Assembly: GCA_964611525.1 (NCBI GenBank)
Contig: CAZTAL010000031.1
Span: 1 to 8,883, forward strand
Length of the DNA stretch: 8,883 bases
Direction: 5' to 3'
Origin: JAAYJR01 sp964611525
GTDB lineage: Bacteria > Bacteroidota > Bacteroidia > Bacteroidales > Prolixibacteraceae
The notes below the pieces were generated by a model that did no database searches, was not told the DNA's origin, and was given only the letters and a program-made list of their open reading frames with translations. The position numbers and the translations under genes are program-made. Position 1 is the first letter of the stretch; each line of letters opens with the position of its first letter. Below are positions 1 to 5,969 of this stretch, in pieces.

Positions 1-443
1 CGGTGAGATAAACTTGCTTTCAATACTGAATATTCTTCCGCAGCAAAATATTTTTTCGGTTCGGCATTCTGATCTTTCGGAGTGAACACAAAAGTTTCCG
101 GATCGAAATGGATATGTAAATAATCCCTCGTTAGTTTTAGTGAGCCCGGTGGACAAATATCCACACATAATCCACAAAAACAGCACCTGCCATAGTCGAT
201 GCGGGGACGTTCATTTTTATAACCTGACCTGGATTCCAGTTCAGGGATTTTAATCATCTCAATAGCCTGATTAGGACATATATCGGCACAATTTCCACAT
301 CCCGTACATTTATCCCAGTCGTTAACATGAAATCCCCTGTATCTTTCGGCAGGCTCCTTCTGTTCAAAAGGATACTTTATTGTCTTTGGTTTGGCAAAAA
401 GGTATTTTACTGCTTTAAACGGACTCAGAATATTACTTCTCAT
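1..443 (-). CDS. nuoI: NuoI/MbxN-like 2x[4Fe-4S] ferredoxin subunit (5' complete, cut by window edge)
   Basis: This is the electron-entry iron-sulfur subunit of the complex, peripheral on the cytoplasmic face, which would pass electrons from ferredoxin to the NuoB-like subunit. About 147 residues are visible, starting MRSNILSPFKAVKYLF, and the frame is open to the window edge, so the C-terminus is missing. Two ferredoxin motifs are seen: CTGCGNCADICP (C46, C49, C52, C56) and CCFCGLCVDICP (C87, C90, C93, C97, with an extra C88). This two-cluster layout is that of NuoI/MbhN/MbxN. The ATG at 443-441 is preceded by GGAGGAG (complement of 451-457) at 7-nt spacing, the only strong Shine-Dalgarno in the operon, and lies 20 bp after the NuoD-like stop. 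The symbol marks homology to complex I subunit I; by context MbxN would be the closer name. Family assignment is firm; the donor (ferredoxin) is inferred from the absence of NuoEFG genes here. Confidence 0.93.
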   Translation of the reverse strand, partial: MRSNILSPFKAVKYLFAKPKTIKYPFEQKEPAERYRGFHVNDWDKCTGCGNCADICPNQAIEMIKIPELESRSGYKNERPRIDYGRCCFCGLCVDICPPGSLKLTRDYLHIHFDPETFVFTPKDQNAEPKKYFAAEEYSVLKASLSH

Positions 444-450
444 TAGTTTA

Positions 451-457
451 CTCCTCC
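451..457 (-). promoter_or_regulatory. Strong Shine-Dalgarno of the NuoI-like gene
   Basis: The minus strand reads GGAGGAG, 7 nt before the ATG at 443. The other genes of the operon show only weak or A-rich upstream sequence, so this site stands out. It fixes the start of the NuoI-like gene and suggests independent initiation here instead of coupling by overlap. Confidence 0.75.
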
Positions 458-463
458 AATATT

Positions 464-1561
464 TTACCTGTCAATTTCCGGTGCTGTAATATATAAACTG
501 ATCATTATATTACCAACATCGGCAATACTTTCATTTTCCAGTGCTTTCTCCAGTATAGTCAATCCGTGATTATAGGATGGCGTTCTGAAATGTGCCCTGT
601 AAGGCTTATCTCCACCGTTACTTACCATGTATAGCCCTAATTCCCCTCTTGATGATTCGCATCTTACATAAGTCTCCCCCTCAGGGATAGTCCATTTAAA
701 AGGATTGGGAAGCCTGTTCCATACTTCTCCTTCCGGCATTTTTTCCAGCAGCTTAAATATCATATGGACACTTTCGATCATCTCGTCTCTTACTACCCAT
801 ATCCTTGAATAGGCATCTCCGTCAGTCCGCGTAGGAACTTTCCAGTCAACCTGATCGTAAGCTGCATAAGGCTCTGTCTTCCGTATATCCATTTCCATGC
901 CTGCAGCTCGCAGCACCTGACCAACAGCGCCCATTCTTTTTGCTTCTTCAAGAGTCACCTTGCCAACATTTTTGGAACGTTTGTGGAAAACACGGTTATT
1001 AAAAAATGTACTGTCATAGTCAGGCACACGACTGCCAATAGTGTGCAATGTCTTTATGATCTTATCCTTGAATCCTTCAGTAAAATCGCGCCGTACACCA
1101 CCTGGCCATATATAAATATGATATACCCTGCCACCGGTCAGCTCCTCAAAAAGATCAAGTAAAAGATCGCGGTGATACATAGCCCAGTTAGCTACCGTAT
1201 CGAATCCCAGCATATTTGCATATGCCCATAATCCAAACAAATGAGAACCTACACGTGCAAGTTCAAGATAAATGCTTCTTATAAACTGTGCTCTTTCAGG
1301 AACCTCTATACCTGCTAAATCTTCTACAGCCATGGCATACATCAACTCCATATGATCGGGCTCAACAACATTTATTCTGCATACCAGGGGAAAATTTTGT
1401 ATCCATGTCCTTTGTTCTATCAGCTTCTCAAAACCCCTGTGAAGGTAACCCGGATCAGCGGTCGCTTTTACAATACGGTCGCCCTCAACGCCCAGTGTAA
1501 TGCTGAAATTACCAACCATGCCAAGGTGCTGGGGACCAAAATATAGTTCAAGTTCTCTCAT
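464..1561 (-). CDS. nuoD: NuoD/MbxL-like catalytic large subunit lacking all [NiFe] cysteines
   Basis: This 365-residue protein is homologous to complex I 49-kDa subunit NuoD and to group 4 hydrogenase large subunits. Family motifs seen are GPQH (9-12), DPGYLHRGFEKLIE (36-49) and IEVPERAQFIRSIYLELARVGSHLFGL split over residues 85-111. The [NiFe] ligand motifs are gone: the first (RxCGxC) reads R62-I-N64-V-V-E67, and the last (DPCxxC before the terminal DR) reads YITAPEIDR, with T359 and E362 at the cysteine positions. It is therefore not a hydrogenase. The complex I quinone-pocket residues are also absent: after GPQH the usual second His is V16, and the Tyr of the RxDY motif is V65. This pattern fits Mbx/MBS-type large subunits. 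The ATG overlaps the NuoC-like stop (ATGA at 1558-1561). Length suits the short, unextended form of the family. The real acceptor is unknown; polysulfide or another sulfane sulfur compound is a guess from Mbx homology. Confidence 0.93.
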   Translation of the reverse strand: MRELELYFGPQHLGMVGNFSITLGVEGDRIVKATADPGYLHRGFEKLIEQRTWIQNFPLVCRINVVEPDHMELMYAMAVEDLAGIEVPERAQFIRSIYLELARVGSHLFGLWAYANMLGFDTVANWAMYHRDLLLDLFEELTGGRVYHIYIWPGGVRRDFTEGFKDKIIKTLHTIGSRVPDYDSTFFNNRVFHKRSKNVGKVTLEEAKRMGAVGQVLRAAGMEMDIRKTEPYAAYDQVDWKVPTRTDGDAYSRIWVVRDEMIESVHMIFKLLEKMPEGEVWNRLPNPFKWTIPEGETYVRCESSRGELGLYMVSNGGDKPYRAHFRTPSYNHGLTILEKALENESIADVGNIMISLYITAPEIDR

Positions 1562-2076
1562 TTTTTTTCTTTTTTGTCATCGACAAAAGGAACTTCATCG
1601 AAAACATCCTTTACATATTTACGTGTGTCAAAATCCTTTCTGAAAGGCGGTATCTCGTATTTTCTTTCAAGAAAAAGCGGAATTAACCGTGGGTGACCAT
1701 TAAAGTATACACCAAATAACTCATGCAATTCGCGTTCATACGGTTCGGCATTCTCAAAAATATTTATTACCGTATCAATTTCAGGTTTATCCCTGTCTAT
1801 CATAGTTTTAATGAATATATTCATCTTACCCTCTTCTCCTTTTTCCATATAGGGAGTAACAATATAAACAAGTTCCAGCTTATTCTCTTTTATCCAGTCA
1901 ACACAGGATATCAAAGCCAAATGATCATATCCATTACTTTTAAGATATTCCAGGATTTTGGCAACTGCATCCTTTTCACATCTCACCATCAGCCTTTGCT
2001 CATTAATAATGTCTGACTGAATATCATCATACTCAGTCAACAACTTTTCTTTAAGCGATCTACATGTATTCTCCAT
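1558..2076 (-). CDS. nuoC: NuoC/MbxK-like 30-kDa subunit
   Basis: This 172-residue soluble subunit has no cofactor and would hold the NuoD-like and NuoB-like subunits together on the cytoplasmic arm. The signature is seen at 110-134: AEPYERELHELFGVYF followed by NGHPRLIPL, matching the complex I 30-kDa motif, with His where an Asp is usual (ELHELFG). Upstream, HLALISCVDW (52-61) and LELVYIVTPY (67-76) are also typical. The C-terminus ends in a Lys/Glu/Asp-rich tail. The start is fixed: the in-frame codons just before ATG (2076) are TAG AAG CAT, so no extension is possible. It lies 391 bp after the NuoB-like gene, the largest gap in the operon, but its stop overlaps the NuoD-like start by 4 bp. 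Expression therefore needs read-through of the repeat-rich gap or a promoter inside it. Confidence 0.92.
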   Translation of the reverse strand: MENTCRSLKEKLLTEYDDIQSDIINEQRLMVRCEKDAVAKILEYLKSNGYDHLALISCVDWIKENKLELVYIVTPYMEKGEEGKMNIFIKTMIDRDKPEIDTVINIFENAEPYERELHELFGVYFNGHPRLIPLFLERKYEIPPFRKDFDTRKYVKDVFDEVPFVDDKKEKK

Positions 2077-2155
2077 ATGCTTCTATTTTGATCAGGCGCA
2101 TAAGGCGCAACTTTTATCAACATTTTTTTCAGCAACTTCTTAGAGCGAGCCATTT

Positions 2156-2167
2156 GAATTATAATTC
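2156..2167. repeat. Perfect 12-bp palindrome GAATTATAATTC
   Basis: GAATTATAATTC reads identically on both strands. It lies 80 bp before the NuoC-like start codon, in the middle of the intra-operon gap. It could be an operator-like site for a dimeric regulator, or chance in AT-rich DNA. Nothing in the window identifies a regulator. Confidence 0.5.
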
Positions 2168-2197
2168 TTACAGGCGCTTCCGGAGGGCACTTTCACC

Positions 2198-2213
2198 CCG
2201 GCATTAATGCTGG
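2198..2213. repeat. Imperfect palindrome CCGGCATTAATGCTGG (REP-like)
   Basis: All 8 position pairs are complementary except one G/T pair at 2200/2211, which would be a G-U wobble in plus-strand RNA. It lies inside a locally GC-richer stretch (2172-2216) that contrasts with its AT-rich surroundings, as expected for a degraded palindromic repeat unit. Confidence 0.4.
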
Positions 2214-2237
2214 AGTAAAAGATACCTCATCATACAA

Positions 2238-2248
2238 GGGCTTTGCCC
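2238..2248. repeat. Short hairpin GGGC-TTT-GCCC
   Basis: A 4-bp perfect GC stem with a 3-nt loop. On the plus strand it is followed, after AATAAAT, by a T run, so it resembles a weak terminator only on the strand without genes. On the transcribed minus strand no T run follows, so termination of the operon here is not supported. Confidence 0.35.
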
Positions 2249-2294
2249 AATAAATATTTTTTTATCCAATAAACTACTTCTCTTTTCCATATGA

Positions 2295-2404
2295 GAGTCT
2301 GTCCATACTGTCCACTAACTAACTTATGTTTGCTCTCAAAATGGTTATTTACTAAATAGCAAACTCACATTTTTCGGACTTCACAAACTTTCTAATTCAG
2401 ACTC
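2295..2404. repeat. Dispersed repeat, copy A (110 bp, terminal inverted repeats)
   Basis: The left end is GAGTCTG (2295-2301) and the right end CAGACTC (2398-2404), a perfect 7-bp inverted repeat; one further flanking base on each side also pairs in this copy. Hand alignment to copy B (8734-8855, same orientation) gives about 85% identity over 109 aligned positions, with one 1-bp gap and a 12-bp deletion in this copy. The missing bases include half of the small ACAAG/CTTGT hairpin of copy B. No target-site duplication is evident. It encodes nothing. It looks like a MITE-like or palindromic intergenic repeat inserted into the operon. Confidence 0.8.
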
Positions 2405-2467
2405 TTGACTATAATGAGGAACATTAACTAAAGCCTCCCTGACTATTTACTTATAGGCAATAGCAGA

Positions 2468-3031
2468 CTAATGTCGTTTATATTGACCGCCAAAATACAG
2501 TGGAGGCCATTCCAGCTTACCGAGAACCTGTTCCTGGTTCTGCCTGTAATACTGATAGTCATCCCTGTATTTTTTATATCCGTCCGCCATTCCCTTATCA
2601 ATCAGAGTCCACAAGTGAGTCACAGCAACAAACACCGCCTCCGGCCGGGGCATGCAACCAGCTATCCAGCCGTCAACCGGAATATATTTATCCAGATGTT
2701 TTATGGTATTATATGAATCCCAGTACATTCCCCCATTTATGGGACATGACCCGAATCCGACGGTATATTTAGGATCGGGCATCTGTTCGTATGAACGTAT
2801 GATATACCTCAATGTCTTTACCGACACATAACCTGTGATCAAAAACAAATTAGCCTGTCGCGGAGTTGCAACGGGAATAACGCCAAACCTCTCAGCATCC
2901 CACCGGGCAGTAATAGAAGGTGGTATCTCAATAATTCCGCAACCCGTACAAAAATAGAGTACATGAAGCGAATATTTCTGTCCCATTTTACCCGGACTTT
3001 CCAGCCATTTACCAAGTTTATTCCTATCCAT
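2468..3031 (-). CDS. nuoB: NuoB/MbxJ-like [4Fe-4S] subunit
   Basis: This 187-residue protein (ATG start) would carry the cluster next to the active site, taking electrons from the NuoI-like subunit. Four candidate cysteines are seen: FCTGCGIIEIPPS (C28, C31), GFGSCPINGGMYWDSYN (C96) and DGWIAGCMPRPEAVF (C126). The last two blocks match the NuoB family closely. The first is neither the adjacent CC of complex I nor exactly the CxGCDIE of hydrogenases: Gly follows the second Cys, with one more residue before Glu. The start is uncertain. ATG at 3031 begins just before the conserved region, but an in-frame TTG at 3094 adds 21 residues, with GGAG 11 nt upstream, and that extension reads like protein (DCGDKNDWINKF). 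Gaps of 194 bp before and 391 bp after set it apart from its tightly packed neighbours. Confidence 0.9.
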   Translation of the reverse strand: MDRNKLGKWLESPGKMGQKYSLHVLYFCTGCGIIEIPPSITARWDAERFGVIPVATPRQANLFLITGYVSVKTLRYIIRSYEQMPDPKYTVGFGSCPINGGMYWDSYNTIKHLDKYIPVDGWIAGCMPRPEAVFVAVTHLWTLIDKGMADGYKKYRDDYQYYRQNQEQVLGKLEWPPLYFGGQYKRH

Positions 3032-3225
3032 AACAATAAATCTTTTGCAATCCGAAAATTTATTTATCCAATCATTTTTATCACCACAATCCAAGATACA
3101 TTCAACTCCGCTTTTTTTTAGCAGCGAACATTATTTCACTCACATTTTAGTATTAGACAAGGTCATAAAAAATAATGCCTATAAAACGCAAATTCATAAT
3201 TTTCTTAATATTCAATCAAATACAA
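3032..3225 (-). other. Gap upstream of NuoB-like gene with possible coding extension and A8 run
   Basis: Between the NuoH-like stop (3226) and ATG 3031. The minus strand is open in the NuoB frame back to TAA at about 3134, with a TTG start candidate at 3094. A run of eight A (complement of 3112-3119) lies inside this open part. An ATG at 3131 (with GTG at 3143 in the same frame) stops at TGA just after the A8 run. Shortening the run to seven A would join this ATG in frame to the NuoB-like gene. No terminator-like hairpin with a T tract was seen on the minus strand. Confidence 0.45.
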
Positions 3226-4119
3226 CTATTTAATAATCATTATAACTATCAGTCCTGCTAACGCCAGCAATGCCGGCCATTTCCATAAATATTCCAATGC
3301 CTGCTCCAATCTGAAACGCGGAAAAACAGCATTCACCAAAAGAAAAACTATAAATACCCCCAGCATTTTAAAAAAGAAATACCCCGGATTACCTGCTCCG
3401 CCAAGAAATAAGTTAATAAAAAGTGATATCCCTATAAAAATGTTAAAGGCATGCTGTATATGAGCAAGAGCTAAAAATTTTCCACTGAACTCAGCCATGG
3501 GACCCGATGAAATTTCCTGTGGCGCCTGAATCATTTCAAAAGGCCGCATTCCTAGTAAGGCAGGGAAAATCAATATATAGGCAATTCCAGGGAGAACTAA
3601 AGGAAGATGCCGGAAAGACCATCCCGATTGCATTTGTTTTTCAACTATTTCAACTATGGAAATTGTATCATAATATGTCATCACTGAAAGAAGAACAAGC
3701 AATAAAGGTATTTCATATCCCAGTGCTAAAAGTAATTTTCTGGATATACCGATACTTACATACGGATTAGAAGCTTCACCGCCACTCAGTGCCAGTCCGA
3801 AAGGAGCAATCAGCATGAGATAAAGTATAACAAGTAATCCTCCCGAATTACTTAAGGGACAAATATTTCCAAGGGGAAGAAATAACAGCACCACAGCGGA
3901 ACCGGCCAGTGATAAAATAATCCCAAAATTAAACAACACGCCATGGCTCATGCTGGTCTGATTAAACAATTTAATAATATCAATTACCGGCTGCAGGATT
4001 GGAGGTCCGTACCGCCAGTGAATCCTCGCCAACACCTTTCTTGACAGTCCGAGAAAAAATATACCTATAATACCTGCCAGAAATACCGTTAGAATACTTT
4101 CAAGTATAGTTATCACCAT
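3226..4119 (-). CDS. nuoH: NuoH/MbxM-like membrane subunit
   Basis: This integral membrane subunit of about 297 residues and roughly eight hydrophobic segments joins the peripheral arm to the ion-pumping membrane arm. Numbering from ATG 4119, motifs are RIHWRYGPPILQP (33-45), GGEASNPYVSIGISRK (114-129), GYEIPLL (135-141) and the loop PFEMIQAPQEISSGPMAEF (193-211) followed by SG. These match NuoH family blocks in order. In the last loop, complex I and hydrogenases usually have an acidic E-A-E; here it reads Q-A-P, so two acids are lost while the following Glu stays. ATG 4119 overlaps the preceding stop by 7 bp (ATGGTGA); an upstream in-frame TTG at 4128 would add three residues, and the ATG is preferred. 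Length suits the compact Mbh/Mbx form. Confidence 0.92.
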   Translation of the reverse strand: MVITILESILTVFLAGIIGIFFLGLSRKVLARIHWRYGPPILQPVIDIIKLFNQTSMSHGVLFNFGIILSLAGSAVVLLFLPLGNICPLSNSGGLLVILYLMLIAPFGLALSGGEASNPYVSIGISRKLLLALGYEIPLLLVLLSVMTYYDTISIVEIVEKQMQSGWSFRHLPLVLPGIAYILIFPALLGMRPFEMIQAPQEISSGPMAEFSGKFLALAHIQHAFNIFIGISLFINLFLGGAGNPGYFFFKMLGVFIVFLLVNAVFPRFRLEQALEYLWKWPALLALAGLIVIMIIK

Positions 4120-5969
4120 GGTTTCCAATTTATTTCAACAAAAATCAGTAAAGCCAAAAAAAGAAGGATATATATTAAATAATATCCCACATCCCCTGCA
4201 TATATTCGTCTTATGCCGTTGGCCGTCCTTTTAATGGCGCCGGCCAGTTTCATATAAAGGTCATCAATAAAGTCTTTCAGAAATGGCCTGATCATTCTGT
4301 CCAGGGGATCATAAAAGTTAACCGAATAATGATACTTTTCTTTTGGAACAGCATGTCCTGCAGCATAATTGTCGTATTGGTCAACAGTCATTGGTTTACG
4401 GACTGACCTGAAAATTAGCCATACTATTATACCAATTACAAGAACAGCAACAAACAGGTTAAGCATATTTATTACACCTGTATCCGAAGTAACACCCCAG
4501 ATATTTATCATTAAAGGTTCCAGTCCGAAGCCCGACTGTATCATGTCAATCACACGAAGCGGTAATCCAGGAACAACACCAAAAAGTATGACTGCAACAG
4601 AAAGCAATAAAATTGGCAAACGCATTGAGAAAGGAGCTTTTTCCAATTTTTCATATTTTTCCGGAAGTTGTCCCAGAAACATATTATGCAATAATTTATA
4701 GCTATAAAGGATTGTCCCCCATGTACCCAGCAATGCAACAAATGCAAGGAACGGTGAATGATTAATTATCAAAGTTTTATAAATCAGCCACTTCGAAATA
4801 AATCCGTTTGTAAGAGGTAAACCTGTTAGTCCGCATACTCCTATCAACGCCCCTATAAAAGTTACCGGCATTTTTTTTATCAGTCCACCCAGTGAATTCA
4901 GGTCACGTACCCCGTTTGTACGGTATTCAACTGCTCCCACGACCATAAAAAGAAGCGATTTAAAAATGGCATGATTAAAAAAATGAAACATTCCACCGGC
5001 TACACTCTCATTTGTTCCGAAGGATATTCCCAGAAAAATATATCCTGCCTGGGCAATAGTAGACCATGCCAGAAGTCTTTTGGCATCATCCTGAAGCAGA
5101 GCAATAAAAGTAGGAACAAGAATAGTAATTGCCGCAATAATATTGCATATACCACGGGCGCTAATAATACCTTTACCCAAATTCAGAAAGACATTGATCT
5201 GAATGATCACATATATTATCAGAACGATGCCATATGTTCCAATTTTAATAAGTGTTCCCGAGAGAACTGCACTAAAGGGGGAAGGAGCCTCCGAATGTGC
5301 AGGGGGTAACCAGGTATGAAGCGGCCAGACAGCATTTTTAATTCCAAAAGCAATAATAAATAATACAAAAATAAATATTATATATCCTGGTGAAGCCTGA
5401 TTAATAACACCGGAGAGATCAGCAAAGACCAGCGTTCCGTAGTGTGAATACAATGAAATTATACCGAAGAGCATAGCGAAGGAGCCTGTTATCGACATAA
5501 CGATATATTTCATTCCCGCTGCCATAGCAGGACCGCGATTATAACTTATGAGAAGAAATGTGCTCCATGACATAGTTTCCCAGAAAATGAAAAAAGAGAT
5601 CAAATCGCCCGAGAGTACAATACCCACCATACTGGCAATGACCAGCAACATCATCAAATAAAAAAAGTCTGTATTCCCTTTTTTTCTTATATAGCTTAAG
5701 GAAAAAATAACAGATAATGAACCAATAAAAGAGATAGTAACAGCAAAAAACCAGGAAAGGGTATTTATTCTTAAAACAAGTGGAAAATTTAGGAATCCCG
5801 AGGGAAAAGTACTCTGCGAATAATTATTATAACAATATGCTATCAGTCCGGTTAAACCGATAGAAACTATCACTGCCAGAATATCCCGTGCCTTTTCAGA
5901 TATCTTTCCGGTAAAATATGTTATAAATGCACCTCCAAAGGCAAATGCAAGTATAATTTCAGGTTTCAT
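4113..5969 (-). CDS. Second antiporter-like subunit, NuoL/MbxH'-type with C-terminal lateral-helix-like tail
   Basis: This 618-residue polytopic protein is an ion-translocating subunit related to NuoL/MrpD. Channel residues of the family are intact: Glu in TM5 (FFIFWETMSW, E131), Lys in TM7 (GIKNAVWPLHTWLPPAHS, K211, with H218), Lys in TM8 (LIKIGTYG, K242), H333 and K337 (FNHAIFKSLLF), and K393 in the broken helix (TNGFISKW). After the antiporter core there is a tail (about 525-618) with PLDRMIRPFLKDFIDDLYM (555-573), a long amphipathic-looking stretch to about 592 and a final membrane helix (595-612). This resembles the lateral helix of NuoL-like subunits and fits MbxH' instead of MbxH. The ATG overlaps the stop of the preceding gene by 4 bp (5966-5969). 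The transported ion, H+ or Na+, cannot be read from the sequence. Confidence 0.9.
   Translation of the reverse strand: MKPEIILAFAFGGAFITYFTGKISEKARDILAVIVSIGLTGLIAYCYNNYSQSTFPSGFLNFPLVLRINTLSWFFAVTISFIGSLSVIFSLSYIRKKGNTDFFYLMMLLVIASMVGIVLSGDLISFFIFWETMSWSTFLLISYNRGPAMAAGMKYIVMSITGSFAMLFGIISLYSHYGTLVFADLSGVINQASPGYIIFIFVLFIIAFGIKNAVWPLHTWLPPAHSEAPSPFSAVLSGTLIKIGTYGIVLIIYVIIQINVFLNLGKGIISARGICNIIAAITILVPTFIALLQDDAKRLLAWSTIAQAGYIFLGISFGTNESVAGGMFHFFNHAIFKSLLFMVVGAVEYRTNGVRDLNSLGGLIKKMPVTFIGALIGVCGLTGLPLTNGFISKWLIYKTLIINHSPFLAFVALLGTWGTILYSYKLLHNMFLGQLPEKYEKLEKAPFSMRLPILLLSVAVILFGVVPGLPLRVIDMIQSGFGLEPLMINIWGVTSDTGVINMLNLFVAVLVIGIIVWLIFRSVRKPMTVDQYDNYAAGHAVPKEKYHYSVNFYDPLDRMIRPFLKDFIDDLYMKLAGAIKRTANGIRRIYAGDVGYYLIYILLFLALLIFVEINWKPW

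Larger units (their letters stand above)
2037..2467. other. Large intra-operon gap between NuoB- and NuoC-like genes
   Basis: The gene-free part is 2077-2467 (391 bp). Its contents, left to right: a direct repeat GGCGCA-TAA-GGCGCA (2095-2109); a perfect 12-bp palindrome (2156-2167); an imperfect 16-bp palindrome (2198-2213); a GGGC-TTT-GCCC hairpin (2238-2248); and the dispersed repeat (2295-2404). I see no convincing gene. A 38-codon minus-strand frame (2153-2037) runs into the NuoC-like gene without a Shine-Dalgarno. No promoter matching the Bacteroidota consensus stands out clearly. Confidence 0.6.

Noticed and set aside
464..1561. Energy-converting [NiFe] hydrogenase (Mbh/Ech) large subunit.
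   Set aside because: Neither CxxC metal motif exists; the positions are N64, E67, T359 and E362.
2037..2153. A 38-codon minus-strand frame starting MARSKKLLKKMLIK, ending inside the NuoC-like gene; its RSIWRIH segment faintly recalls NuoB-type N-termini.
   Set aside because: No Shine-Dalgarno, overlaps the NuoC-like start in another frame, includes a short direct repeat, and lacks any cysteine motif. A complete NuoB-like gene is already present.
2238..2267. Rho-independent terminator in the intra-operon gap.
   Set aside because: The GGGC/GCCC stem is only 4 bp and the T-rich stretch follows on the plus strand, where there is no gene to terminate.
4369..5309. Plus-strand open frames opposite the long antiporter gene, and similar plus-strand frames opposite other genes.
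   Set aside because: They are antisense shadows of well-supported membrane-protein genes, with no family motifs and no consistent start signals.
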